From assembly GCA_022577435.1 (NCBI GenBank), contig JAKOON010000006.1, forward strand, positions 10,910,001 through 10,974,000: a stretch of DNA of 64,000 nt, in the 5' to 3' direction. Made by a program: the position numbers and the translations under genes. Source of the stretch: Embiotoca jacksoni (Eukaryota; Chordata; Actinopteri; Embiotocidae). Below the pieces are notes generated by a model. That model had not been told where the DNA came from. It did no database searches and saw only the letters and a list, made by a program, of their open reading frames with translations. Below, in pieces: positions 33,376-45,480 of the stretch. Every line of letters begins with the position of its first letter. The first letter of the stretch is position 1.

Positions 33376-34367
33376 ATGAGGCGGTGTCTACAACCCACAG
33401 AAGTTGCTCAGGTAGTGCAGCTCATCCAGGATGGCACATCAGCGCACGCTGTGGCAAGAAGGTTTGCTGTGTCTGTCAGCAGAGTGTCAAGAGCACAGAG
33501 GAGATACCGGGAGACAGGCCGGTACACCAGGAGACGTGGAGGGGGCCGTAGGAGGACAACAACCCAGCAGCCGGACCGCTATCTGCTCCTTTGTGCAAGG
33601 AGGAACAGGAGGAGCACTGCCAGAGCACTACAAAATGACCTCCAGCAGGCCACTAATGTGCATGTTTCTGCTCAAACTGTCAGAAACAGACTCCATGAGG
33701 GTGGTACGAGGGCCCGACGTCCACAAGTGGGGCCTGCGCTTACAGCCCAACACCGTGCAGGGCGATCGGCATTTGCCAGAGAACACCAAGATTGGCAACT
33801 TCGCCAGTTTCACACTGAGCACATGTGACAGATGTGACCGAGTCTGGAGACGCCGTGGAGAACGTTCTGCTGCCTGAAACATCCTCCAGCGTGACCGGTT
33901 TGTCGGCGGGTCAGCGACGGTCTGGGGAGGCGTTTCTTTGGAGGGCCACTCAGCCCTCCGTGTGCTGGCCAGAGGTACCCTGACTGCCATTAGGTACCGG
34001 GATGAGATCCTCAGACCCATTGGAAGACCATATGCTGGTGCAGTGGGCCCTGGGTTCCTTCTGATGCATGACAATGCTAGGCTTCATGTGGCTGGAGTGT
34101 CGGCAGTTCCTGCATGATGAAGGCATCGATGCTACGGACCGGCCTGCCCGTTCCCCAGACCTGAATCCAATCCAGCACATCTGGGACATCGTGTCTCGTT
34201 CCGTCCACCGACGCCACGTCGCACCACAGACTGTCCAGGAGTTGACTGATGCTTTGATCCAGGTCTGGGAGGAGATCCCTCAGGAGAACATCCGTCGTCT
34301 CATCAGGATCATGCCCAGGCGTTGTAGGGAGTTCATACAGGCACGTGGAGGCCACACACACTACTGA
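33376..34367 (+). pseudogene. Tc1/mariner transposase pseudogene
   Basis: The N-terminal part (33376-33828) keeps the helix-turn-helix region (EVAQVVQLIQDGTSAHAVAR) and the basic linker (YTRRRGGGRRR). A deletion near 33805 shifts the frame and removes the segment that should hold the first catalytic Asp. A stop follows at 33875-33877. The C-terminal part (34068-34367) keeps ARSPDLNPI, but the catalytic Glu is Gln (codon CAG at 34173-34175). At least one more frame shift lies near 34098. It cannot encode an active transposase. Confidence 0.92.
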
Positions 34368-34540
34368 GCCTCATTTGGACTTGTCTTCAGGAATTTCCAC
34401 AGAAGTTGGATCAGCCTGTGATCTGATTTTTCCACTTTTATTTTGAGTATGATTCTGAATCCAGACCTCCATGGGATAATGATTTTGATTTCCATTGATC
34501 ATTCTTATGTTATTTTGTTCTCGACACATTCCACTATATA

Positions 34541-34690
34541 GATAGGTACTGTATATACTGTGCATTTTATATTTAATATTTTGTACTGCTATTTTATTGC
34601 TTTTCTATTATTATCTTATTGCTTCTGTATGCTGCTGTAGTGAAAAAATTTCCCCTCGAGGATTAATAAAGTAACTACCTACCTACCTAT
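34541..34690 (+). repeat. LINE/SINE-like 3' tail inserted in the Tc1 element
   Basis: Sequence not expected in the Tc1 element, ending in TTTCCCCTCGAGGATTAATAAAG and an (ACCT)n run. This is the form of the 3' end of fish L2/CR1-type elements with a short tandem tail. The boundaries are approximate; the flanking ACTAT/CTATG may be a weak target duplication. Confidence 0.5.
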
Positions 34691-34778
34691 GTAATGAATA
34701 AAGATTTTCAACTGGAATATTTCATTCATTGAGACCTAGGATGTCTTGTTTAAGTGTTCCCTTTATTTTTTTGAGCAG

Positions 34779-36264
34779 GGTTAATAAACTTGGATATAAC
34801 CTCTTTGTAATCACCAATACTTTTAATAGCACTATATAGCCCAGTTTTTTTCTCAGTAACTGATTACAATTATATTTATTTTGTCATTTATTTATGTTAC
34901 TACATTACATGTAACAAGTTATTCCTAAACACTGATTATTTATCATCAAAAGTGCCAAATATTAACTGATTTTTTTTTTACCTTAAATTTTTTGTTTGTT
35001 TTTATTACAGTGACAAATGTAGTTTGGCATTGTTTTATTTTGGAGCTTATAAAAAAATGTGACATTGGGAAATAGGTTATATGGGTTAAAGTTTATGATA
35101 ATACGTCCACAGGTTTTCTAATCTTATTCTGTCGGGCTATCCTATAACTCCTGCTACATCCTCCACAATGACGGAGGATAGACACCCCAGCATATCCTGT
35201 CAAATGCCACAAACGTGATTTTTTTTTGGGGACAAAAGTATTTTTCAAAACTTAAATTAACACAGGATAAAAAGAATGGTTTGAAAAAGTAATTGGTTTA
35301 TTAAGGACATCCCTATCATGAATCATCGGTTCCCTCTCGACAGTCCTACTTTTTGCTGACTGCAAATGACTCAGCTGTATTTATTATTATTACATTTTTA
35401 TTATTGTTGGGTTGTGAGTTTTTGGATTTACCCATCATCTACAGGATATTGAGTGTGTATCCTGGAGTGTAGGATTACTCTCTTCCTGTTTCCTTCTTAA
35501 CTCTCCGCTGGAAAATGTTTATTTTGCAAATCACTTATGCAAATAGTATCTTATTCCTCTTTGTCAAATTTGATGAGGACGCCCACTCACACAATAACAT
35601 CACCCAACCCCATCATGAGTTTTTCTCCCTCTCTCTTCCTCACCCCAAACCACTAAAGCGTTGTAATAATGCACTATTAACATTTCTGGTGAGTGAGATC
35701 AGTTATATGGACATAAATCTATTTATCTTTCATTGGCAAAAATCTGTATTGCAGATCTGTGGCCTTGAAACATCGATTCAAGCCAGATTTAACCTTTTAC
35801 TTAACTCTAGTCTTTTTCTCAACTCTGCTCTGTGCCTGATTATTTTTTTCAAAATTGGATTCTTTTGAAAAAAAATGACCACACAGCCAAAACGATAGTT
35901 CCAATCTATTGGTACTTACATGTATACTACATGTTTATGTTCTCGTAACATGTCTGAAGTATCAGCCTGGGGGAATAAAAACAAGTTATCAACAGGTAGG
36001 CCTTGCATAACCGTAAACATTTATTTTGTATGGCTGTTCATTGAGTGTGTTTCAAAAGTCACTGTGAACAGTATAAAAGCAAGATATTAAATGTAAACGA
36101 TACAAACATCTTCTGACCTTGTAGAATGTGATGCATTACTGTAGATTCAACTCACCAATAGTTCCTAAAGTTCCTAAAATAAGAACCTTAAATAACTATA
36201 GCAGTGAAATGCACATTCATACAACAGTAATATTAAACATCACATATACCATTAAGGCAACTGC
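34779..36264. other. AT-rich intergenic DNA
   Basis: No coding exon recognised. Near 34842-34925 lies a TAACTGATTACA/TGTAACAAGTTA stretch resembling a common teleost interspersed repeat known from memory. The rest is AT-rich and featureless. Confidence 0.4.
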
Positions 36265-36425
36265 ATAGTTTGTACTTTTACTTTTGGTACTTTAAGTACA
36301 TTTTGCTGATAATACTGACATACTTTTACTTAAGTACGTTTTTGAATGCAGGACTTGGTAGTGGAGTATTTTCACTATGTGGTAAAAGTAGCCTAAAGGA
36401 TCTGAATACTATTCCTCCACCGTGT
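36265..36425. repeat. Interspersed repeat (MITE-like) upstream of the pkn1-like promoter
   Basis: Repeated ACTTTTACTT/TAAGTAC words, then AATGCAGGACTTG and GTAGTGGAGTATTTTCAC, closing in CTCCACCGTGTG. I recognise this as a frequent teleost DNA-transposon-derived repeat from memory. The ends are approximate. Confidence 0.5.
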
Positions 36426-36589
36426 GGCCGCATCAGCAACCAACAACAATATTAAAATGCTGATATATATAGACTAACAGAGTATCATTTATGCTCTGTT
36501 AAAAACAAAAATATTTGTAACATTAGTTTTACACTTTACATATTCAACAGTTGGTTCATTTAACGTAACTGTTGACAAGTGGCCCTCCC

Positions 36590-36760
36590 GCAGGTCACAT
36601 GACTCATCCAGGCGCGCCCCCGCCAACCAGCAACGGACCAATGAGCGCCCTGGCGGTTTGCTGGAGCGTCGGGAGCGCGCGGCTGGTCTACCAGTGTACG
36701 AGTGGCGTGTGAGCGGCTTCCTCCGGCCAGTCAGTCCCGGTGCTGTCTGAACGTCTGATC
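36590..36760 (+). promoter_or_regulatory. GC-rich, TATA-less promoter of the MANDSIQ (pkn1-like) gene
   Basis: A sharp change from AT-rich DNA to GC-rich DNA with several CpGs. It contains TCACATGA (36596-36603, E-box/M-box type), an overlapping AP-1-type TGACTCA (36600-36606), an AscI-like GGCGCGCC (36611-36618) and a CCAAT box (36638-36642). The start of transcription is inferred somewhere downstream of the CCAAT box. Confidence 0.45.
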
Positions 36761-37548
36761 ATGTTGTGTGTGTCCATCCCGTGTATCAAAACAAAGAGAG
36801 ACGTTTCTTCTCTGCGCGTTTCGGACTTTATCCAGCGGAATATTTAGCGGACAGATTGGCTTCCCATTGTCCCTCGTTGTGACTGTGTGAGCGGCTTGTG
36901 GAGGACTGACAGGCGTTTCTTCTTTTTTTTTTTTTTGTTGGGTTTTTTTTTGTTGTTGGTGAGGCATGTGATACAGAGACTGAGGCGTGTTTCGCGGATG
37001 TTACCCGGGAAAAGAAGAGCGAGAGAGGAAGAAGGGGCTTTCTTTCATTTAATGTCGACAGTGGATGTGACTATCAGCAGGGCATGACGGAGGGACGCTG
37101 CTGGTGCTAGCTGTTGAATCAGGCAAGCACCCAAACATGAACAATAATGACTCTGGAGCCCAGTAGTTTTTCTTGGATGCTGTTATGTGAATGTCTCTTT
37201 TAAAAAAAACAAAAAAAACAAACAAACAAAAAAAAAACCCGTGCAGACAGCGGACGCTTTTTAAATTTTCGGTGAAGTGAGGGGCTAAAAACGCGCAGGG
37301 AGGATCGGTTCAGGCGCGGCCAGGCGAGCCCAACAATGCGGATTACCTCCTGACTGTTTGCCTTTGTGTCAGTGGACTGTTTCTATAAAGTTTAATTAAG
37401 GCTCGCAGGACGAATACACAGGCCTGTATAGTGTTTTTTATTGTCTCCTGAAAAGGAGGCAGCACGTTGACCTTAAGCACCAAAATCCCACATGTGCACA
37501 CGTTGGCTGTGAAACTGCGCAGACTGAGCACAGCAACAGGGGACAACC
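36760..37548 (+). other. Putative 5' leader of the MANDSIQ (pkn1-like) gene
   Basis: About 0.8 kb between the promoter-like patch and the ATG at 37549. It carries upstream ATGs, including one opening a 66-codon frame at 36887-37087, which is low in complexity (poly-Phe/Leu from a T run) and not credibly a protein. It is not clear whether the leader holds an intron. Confidence 0.35.
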
Positions 37549-37569
37549 ATGGCGAACGACTCCATTCAA
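37549..37569 (+). CDS. pkn1: First coding exon, MANDSIQ; possibly pkn1 (protein kinase N1)
   Basis: ATG in a strong context (ACAACCATGG), with in-frame TGA at 37525-37527, encodes seven residues and ends at a consensus donor CAA|GTAAGT in phase 0. Human PKN1, as I recall it, also begins with a seven-residue exon (MASDAVQ) followed by a phase-0 intron, and it lies near C19orf67 on 19p13.12. PKN1 is a Rho-activated Ser/Thr kinase with N-terminal HR1 coiled coils, but no HR1 or kinase exon is visible before position 64000. The call therefore rests on a seven-residue peptide, phase and synteny. Confidence 0.45.
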
Positions 37570-38072
37570 GTAAGTCCATCAAGTTGGATGTCCTGTAACC
37601 TGCATGCACGGTCTCACTTAAGTCTTCTGGCTTGGACTGAAACCTTCCCTTGGACACAGGATCTTGGGGCTGTGATCTCTTAACGTGTCCGTTTGTGAGC
37701 ACTTCAACCAAAGACAGCTCTTTTCCTCTCAGATTTGAAAGATAATTCAGTCATTTTTCAAACAAGTGTTAAGTTAAATATATATATTTTTTTCTCTCTC
37801 CACTCATTTTCCGACCCGTCACATTTTTCCTAGCTCCCAATCTCCAAGTTGGAGACCACAGTTTTTGAACATATCGATTGAAATTGGATAAATTGTGCAT
37901 TACTTTGAGAATAGGTGTGTTCAACAGGCTTTAATTTAAGCATTTTCATTTAGTGGATTAGCCAGTGAAGTGTAATTAAAAAAAAAAAAAAGGAGAAATA
38001 AGTGACAAAAATAACTTGCACAGTCCAAAATAAGATTTTCAAATTAATTGATTGCTCCAAAACTCAGATATT

Positions 38073-38110
38073 ACAGTTCCTGTCATATCTGACAGTTCCT
38101 GTCATATCTG
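38073..38110. repeat. 19-bp tandem duplication
   Basis: ACAGTTCCTGTCATATCTG occurs twice head to tail without a mismatch, followed by a partial third copy (ACA). Confidence 0.95.
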
Positions 38111-40679
38111 ACATCTAAAAACTGATAATTTTAATATTTTAGAAGTTGGTTCTCGCAAATGTTTGGTACTAATTGAAATGATAAACTATCAACATAGTCG
38201 CTTATTGATTTTCCTCTGGATCAATTGATCCACTAATTGCTGCTCCTCTTACTGTAATGTGGTGGAGCAGCCTGAGTGAAATATTTCTGATTTGCCGGAG
38301 GGACTTCTCCAGGACTGGTGTTGCCCTCACTGTAAGGAACCACCAGGCACTCAGTAAAATTGGAAACAGATAGTTTGTCTCTGGTTAATAATGCATGATG
38401 GTCCACTTTCTGGTTCTGCAAAGGGCTCGTCCAGAGATCTCCAGCAGCGCCCTGTCACCTCGCTGTTCTCCTTTGTTGTATGTATTTGCCATGTCGTGTG
38501 GACTTTGGCGTGTCTGCAGCTCTGTGCCCGTGTTGTGTGTACAGGGTGCAGGCAGGTGGACGCGGGCACAATACTGGTGTTTGGTGGGAAACGGCGCACA
38601 TTGCACTCCCGGTTCCCAACTCCCTGTGAGCATCACTCGTTCACGAAAGCATTGGTGCAGCAGGAAGAAGACTGCTGCTTGCGTTGCATTTACAGTGAAT
38701 AGTTGTGCGCTGAGGTAAAACACTCACAATTTCCTGATGTAGCAGTCAGACAATAGATTGTTTCTGTGCTCTTGAGAGCCATCTAGCTTGAAATGATCAA
38801 GTTAAATGTGTTGACCTTCATTTTGAAATTCATATGGAGAAATTAAGGGGAACTGAGAAGACAGATGAGCTTTATGAAAGTCATCCCACTGGACTCAGAA
38901 GGACATTGTTGTAGTGGAGCTCGACACACTGACATTTAAGTCTTTGCAAGTGTCATGTATCCGTTGACATGCGAGAGTGGAGCTGTGTACAGTACACCGC
39001 TCAGAAACGCGTATGCTGCTGGTGTCATGCAGGCGATTCAGGTTAATAGGTCATCTGCAATCAAACATTGGGAACCTTGACGTCATCCAGCTGGTAATTA
39101 ATGTCTGGCCGTGAAACGGGAGACATGTTAGCATCAACACACTCTTGTCATTAGAAGGAGCCCAGTGAGGAACAGGTGAAGGTGAACAATGCAGAAGAGG
39201 GATGACAGTGTTGAGAACTACAGAATAGAACTTAAGCTGACTAACATGAAATTTGTAAACGACCTGATTTGGTAATAATTGGACAAAAAAATGTCACGCA
39301 TATAAGCAGCGTGTGAGTGTAAGAGCTTCTGATGTCATATAATGTCCAGAAACACAACGGTCTTCTGCGCGCTTCAGTCATTCATGGTCATGATCGAGGT
39401 GTGCTGTTCATTGATTGGCCTGAGAATTAATGTTCTCACAGGATTTTGAAGGCCTAGCAACAAAGCTCGTCGTGCACCTCTGCCCCGTAGTGTGTAGCAG
39501 CAGCTCGGTCGCTGCTTCTTTCTGACTCTCATGACTAAAAAAAGAAAATCAGTGCACGTTGGTGTTCTTTGTTTTATTACCTTGTAAATTTAATGTTTTG
39601 AGCCGTTAGTTGGACAGAACGAGCGATTTTGAAGCGTCACATTAAGGAAGTGAGCTTTGGAATCATTGTGGTGAAGTGCCTTAGCTTATTTCTAACAGTC
39701 ATGGCAATGCAATTGTTGAGAGGATAATCTGCAGACTAATCAATATAAAGAATAATTTAGCTGTATCCCTCCGTAAACGGGCTGCTCCTTTATTATGTTT
39801 TCCCTTTAATTTGTGCCTGGAAGATCTGAACTCCAGCATGTGTCAGTAGTAAAATGAGTCACAGTCTGTGTTTAATTATGCTGCTTCAGAGCAGCATGAT
39901 ATATGACTGCTTTTAAAAGCTTTGGGTAAATTTACCACTTCAACCAGGTTTAATTCCAGCTTTGGAGCCTTGTCAAAGTGCCGTCACACTCACTTTAACT
40001 TCTCTATGGGAAACGACCAATGTAGAAAAATCAGTGCCAAACAAACCAAGCTAAATTCTGTTGTTCTACTCCATTGACAGCGACATGCCACTGACTGAAA
40101 TTTGTATATTTGAATTGACCACCCAATAAGACAAGAGACTGACAATGTTTGTCTGACTGCACCATGAAGCCAGAGAAATACTTTCTCCTGAGAAACCTGC
40201 AGGAGACAAACAGCAGTAGCCAGGTGCTTCAGAGCAGTTTTTCAAAAATGGTTTGTTGCATTTGTTCGTTTTGGCGGGGCCCTCAGGGCAGACTAACGTA
40301 AAATTTGATCAGTGAAAGTGGGAAAACAAGGAAGGATTGAAATAATGGGGTTCAAGATCTCCCTCTGATCTTTTTAAAAGGAGAGGTTTCTTTTGGTGTC
40401 TGCCCGGTCGAGAACTCTGGAAACCAGTATTTCTCTTTTTCTGCAGGAGATGATGCTGATATACTCATTGGACATTTTGTTAAAGCTTGGGAATCCGTTT
40501 GATCCCTAATTAGGCATGTTTCCATGTCGCCTTTCCTGTGTGTGGACGATCCTAAGGATTCAGTCAACTTCGTGTTTGCACCTCAGACCAACTGTGTGGG
40601 AGGAGTGGGGTGTGGTCTGTGTCCAGATAATTCCAGTGTTGGAAAATGTGAGAAAAGACGGTCGGGGAATGACATGCAC

Positions 40680-40765
40680 TACTGACCAGGAATCAAACAG
40701 GGCATTCACTTCTGACAGCAGTTGCGCCCATGTGATACCCTAACCACTCTGCTATCGCATCACCT
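40680..40765 (-). repeat. tRNA-derived SINE head
   Basis: On the minus strand, a box A-like TAGCAGAGTGG (40754-40744) is followed by a box B-like GTTTGATTCC (40698-40689), then GTGCATGTCATTCCCC. This is the arrangement of a widespread percomorph tRNA-derived SINE as I recall it. The tRNA folds are degraded, so it is not a functional tRNA gene. Confidence 0.65.
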
Positions 40766-41369
40766 CTACAAAATGCTCTTTTCCATGTTGGTACTTTACA
40801 CATAGTAGAGCCTGGGGGATGGTTACTTTCTTGTAGGGTTTATTTTTGTTTTAAAATGTATTGCGTGTTATGGCTATGCTATTTTACGTACAATTTATGA
40901 TACGAGTTGACCTAAGCAACAGACCGGGACAGTGGCACCTAGATGGCCATATTTGTAATTCATTAGTCCCCTATGAAGATTAAAGCTGTGGTGGCAGTGT
41001 AATATATGTAGGCCAACTGCCCTTTTTTCAATTTGCCTAACTAAAACTCAAGGCGGTGAGGCTCTACACCCTTCCCATGGCATGCCGTCTGTTTGACCTC
41101 AAAGGAAGATGATATTAAACAGCACCGATAGAAGCCTGAGCTCGACTGCGTCACACTTCCTCATAAAGGTTAGACGGGAGACAAGAATGGAATGAAAGGA
41201 GAATGTGTCACTGATCAGTACAGTATGTGGAGGAATCTGTGGTGGTTGTTGCTTGTGTGACATATTTTTGGACATTACTTTATATGTTCATTGGAAAAAT
41301 CCCAACTAACCCAGATGAACTCCCCTTGTTTGTGATATTCATGTTCTCAGACACACAGATATAACAAGT

Positions 41370-41370
<1 letters not shown>

Positions 41371-41410
<40 letters not shown>
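41371..41410. repeat. (CA)n microsatellite
   Basis: CA dinucleotide run of about 20 units. Confidence 0.95.
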
Positions 41411-41412
<2 letters not shown>

Positions 41413-42969
41413 ACCAGGGAATGCATAGGAGTATTTCCCATAAGCCTTACCATGACGTAAGGAGGCAGTTATGCACACGGTGGGCTTTTCTCAGCGCTGC
41501 CCTGTGGCCATGTAGGCAGGCAGAATCCACAATAATGTAGCAAGGAAAGCGTTGAGCATCTCGAGACTCGGAGATTATCTAATTTTTTTCAATGTCAGGC
41601 ATCTCAGTTTAACGTAACGATGTGCTCTAACAGGACTGTGGCCTCATAATCATGTGATGCAATCTCTTGCATGACTATGTCTATATTTAGGCTCGTAACA
41701 CATGATAATAACCTCCTACTGGCTCCTTTGAATGTGTGCTTTATCTTATCTGACCTTCAAGGAAATTGTAGCATTTTTAAAACCATTGCTAATAAGGTTT
41801 TAATCATTTCTACTGAGCACGCTTAACATATAAATATGTTCTCATTTGGACCAATCACTTTGGAGGACAGTTTGTTTCATTTAAAGTACATCTGAATTAG
41901 TGAATGTGAAGGGAACCAAAACCTACATCCTCGAAAGCCAATGTGTGTTGGACATAGTTATTCTGTTGTCCTCTGATAGGCTGTATTCACTGTGTCTATA
42001 GGGTGTCCATATTATATTATATATGATATTATACTCTGTAGCTATTGGCACTGAAGTAGATCTGTGTCCCAGTCAGCTGGTCAGAGGTCATTTTACTAAA
42101 TGGTATTCATGGGACATCTCAGGGTTGATGTCAAAGATGTGTTCCTCTCAAGTTCAAGCTTATTTTGTAACGTACTGTGAAAAACAGGTCAAGGGTCACA
42201 TTATTAAATGAATGTCATGTTTAATTAATAAATGGTGACATTAGTACAGAAGCCAACATTATAGCAAACTTAAGACAATCAAAATCCTAGTATCTCGCTG
42301 GACCATGTATGAAATGCTGGAGGTTCTTTAATTTGACATAGTAGCTTTTAATTTGAAATTGATACAGGAAGTTGTAACATTTGTCTCACCACTCGTGTAA
42401 CTTGGTTATTTTGGGTTTTCGGACTGCAGCTCGGACAAAATAAGACATTTCATGATGTTACCTCCGAATCTGGTGTTCTATTGTCTGAATGCTTAATCAA
42501 GAAAATAATTAAAGTTTTATCTTTATTATTTCCCATCTGTACTGATACATCTCAGTCCTTTAATGTACTAGTTACCTTCAGTGACAAATGGTGCAAGAAG
42601 TCGTCTCCAAGTAGCTTTAATAAAAATATTTTGTTGTAGGTGGGAGTTTTCTGACATGTTTGTTAGTTTGTCCTGTAAACCAGCAGTTGTCAAACATTTT
42701 CCCTTCATACTTTCATTTTGTCACGAGTGAAGTGCATCGATGGGTCGTTGCTCCAATGGGAGCAGATCAGATTGGTGTAAGGCTTTCCTGGGGCACCAGG
42801 GTGGAGGGACAGGCAGGCCGAAAGGGCGTTATGCTGATGATGAGGCTCCACAGTCGCAGCAACACAATAGGTTGTATTGTCTGACACAAGCAGCCCAGAT
42901 CACATTCAGTTCACTGTGAGTTCATTTTCCTCATCCTGGCTGTAGCATGTTGGTGACCACACCCTCACT

Positions 42970-42998
42970 AACCAACCAACCAACCAACCAACCAACCC
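42970..42998. repeat. (ACCA)n tetranucleotide repeat
   Basis: Seven or so perfect CCAA units. Confidence 0.9.
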
Positions 42999-43326
42999 GG
43001 CTGCCCACCCTCAGGCAGGGTAGTCCAGCCTGACATAGCAGGTGCGGTTAATGGTATTTGAGCTGTTTTTGTTGGTTTGTTTTCTTCCAAGTAAACTGAA
43101 ATCTTGTGTGTGTGTGTGTGTGTGTGTGTCCAAACTGTTTGTGCCTCATATTGTCGGTATGAGCTGCAGCAGCTGCTGTAAGCCGGCGCTCTTCTCCCTG
43201 GAGTTTGCCCTGTTTCTTTATCTTCCGCTCACATCTCGCCTTCCCTCTGTGCTAACATCTCATAATTCTCATGACCTCATAGCGATGTACCCCTGCATTC
43301 CAGTTTCACATGGACCCCTCCTTCTT

Positions 43327-43330
<4 letters not shown>

Positions 43331-43394
<64 letters not shown>
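43331..43394. repeat. (CA)n microsatellite
   Basis: CA dinucleotide run of about 32 units; a TG run of about 12 units lies 200 bases upstream at 43105-43129. Confidence 0.95.
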
Positions 43395-43395
<1 letters not shown>

Positions 43396-45154
43396 AGCTC
43401 ACACACTGTGATGACATCACTTATCACCCCTGGCCAGTACACCCCACCAGCTCCCTGTATTAGCCCTCGGAGGGCTGGAGAAAGCCAGAGTGATCAGGAG
43501 GATGGACGGGAGCGAGTAGGTCCGAGTGAGTCTCTCAGCCAAAACATGAATGTAACAGACGTTTTTCTGCTGACGTCTGTTTTTTGTTCTTGGAAGCAAA
43601 ACAGATGACCGATGCTGAAGTTTCGTTCCAGTGTCTGCATCTGTACAAATTTGGAACCACTCCTTTTTTATGCTTCAGTCTTTGAAGTTTTGTTATATAA
43701 CAGCCGTGGGCCGTGGCCCTGCTTGCCAACACCAGCAACCTTGTACTCTGACGTACTCTTGAACCTTGACCCCTCCTCATTATGGCAGTACAAAAGGCCC
43801 CCGGGCCACATACACCGCTCCCAGCCCCGTCGCTCGGCGCTGCCGTGCAGTTTAAACTGCCACTCAGTCAGGTTAACTATCTCCAGAACTGAGAGGGGAC
43901 GGACAGCTTCAAATGTGTGTGAGGAAGAGGGGTCTGCCTTTCTTTAACAAAACAAAAAGGATGGAGGATTATTGAAGGCAAAGTTGCTTTTTACTGGTAG
44001 CTTGAAAGTGTTGGTGGTATTCAGTCTGAGAGAATAAATTAATCTGGTGAACTGGAACAACAAATAAACAACATTGTTTAGCCTGCCTCAATACAGTCCA
44101 TGTAAAAGCCAACACTTGGCATGCATCTAAAGGTCAGCTTTCTTTTTGTAGAAACAAATTAACAGAGTATTATGCTGTAATCTCTGGGAGGTGTTGTCAT
44201 TTCAGGGAAATGTCCTCTTCCCCCTAATGGGACAAGATATTTCAACATTTTAAATTGAGGCAGTTTTAGAGCTATTTTAGGTTAACAGCAGAAATAATAT
44301 ATTTGTTCCGGTTTGATAGGATGTTAATGAACCCTGACTGTTGTCTTCATTTCTATCTTGGAGTCCTGTTTTTGCCCCTCCATAGTTTTTAATGTCTGCC
44401 TGCCTCCCACCCTTTCGAGTGTACAATGTTCTCATCCTTCTGCGCACATTATGGCGATTGAGTCATGGTGATTTCCTCCACAGCAGGGGGCCCGCTGGTA
44501 AACAGTCCATGAACAAAGCAATACTCCACAACTTAATGGAATAAACGAGGCACGGTTGGCTGTGTGCAACAGAAGGCACGAGTGCTGATACGCGTTAGCC
44601 TCATTTGGCTGTCATTGTTTTCTGTCCACGTTAAATTTCAGGGTGGCTTAATGAATTATCTTATCTGACTTGGTTAAGAATGATTGGCTCCAAATGTATG
44701 ACACCAGTCAACTGCTGGTTTATGAAGCAACTGCTTGTCGAGTTGACCTTTTTAAAAGGAATAGACCACAATGCAGTTTTTCCTTTGCAGGCATGAGGAC
44801 AGTCGTCCTGAGATCTCAATGCACTACATCTTATAAGAAAACTCATGAAAATACACAAAACGCGGGCAACCGAGGAAAACATTTTTACAACACGAGCAAC
44901 ACTTGGGAACAAAAAGTGCTTAAAAGTGAGAAATGTAGCACAAACTACCATCAAAATGTTCCAGTGAGGACTAAAAAGTGATAAACATGGTCGGGATACG
45001 CTTTCTGTTGCCATGGTGACTCATAAAGTTACTGAAGTAAACCACTAATCACTGGACTGGTATTGGAAAATGAGCTAAAATTGTTTTAAACATTTAATCA
45101 TTATTCCTGCTGTTAATGGATGTGGCTTTTCTGTATTTGTTTTGTTTTTTTTGC

Positions 45155-45480
45155 AGTCAAGGCGTTTTCAGTAGCTACAGAGCAACACGAGCGTTCATTT
45201 GGAGTCCAACAAAAGTTTGATATTCGCGCTCTTTTAGCTCCGTTTTGGGTCTCCACCAGCGCCTGAGGGAAATATCTGGTTCTCTAGCTGCTCAGTGCAC
45301 CACTACGTAGATAGTTGTTAACTTACACTCTGCTGTTTCATAGTGAGCAGGTAGAGCACTGTCGCTTTAAGAGCGTTTTCACTGAAAGCAGCCTCCTGCT
45401 GAGGCCGAAAACATCACTGAGAGCTGTGAATGTGAACCAAAATGGTGTCATATAGTTTTGCCACGATGACATTGACATGT
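45155..45480. repeat. Teleost interspersed repeat copy
   Basis: Contains words I recall from a common fish repeat: GCAACACGAGCGTTCATTTG, GATATTCGCGCTCTTTTAGC and GGAAATATCTGGTTCTCTAG. Not coding. The ends are approximate and the family is not named. Confidence 0.45.

Larger units (their letters stand above)
31925..34778 (+). mobile_element. Tc1/mariner-like DNA transposon, dead and interrupted
   Basis: Nineteen-base perfect inverted repeats bound the element: AAAGGGAACACTTAAACAA at 31925-31943 and its complement at 34746-34764. The right end continues to TTTTTTTGAGCAG (34778), but the matching outer part of the left end is lost. Inside lies a broken Tc1-type transposase (33376-34367). After removing the nested hAT element and a LINE-like tail, about 1.5 kb remains, the usual length for a full Tc1-like element. 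I recall this family as common in teleosts. Confidence 0.9.

Noticed and set aside
36887..37087. 66-codon upstream open frame in the pkn1-like leader
   Set aside because: The peptide is dominated by Phe/Leu from a T run; it may act as a uORF but is not supported as a protein.
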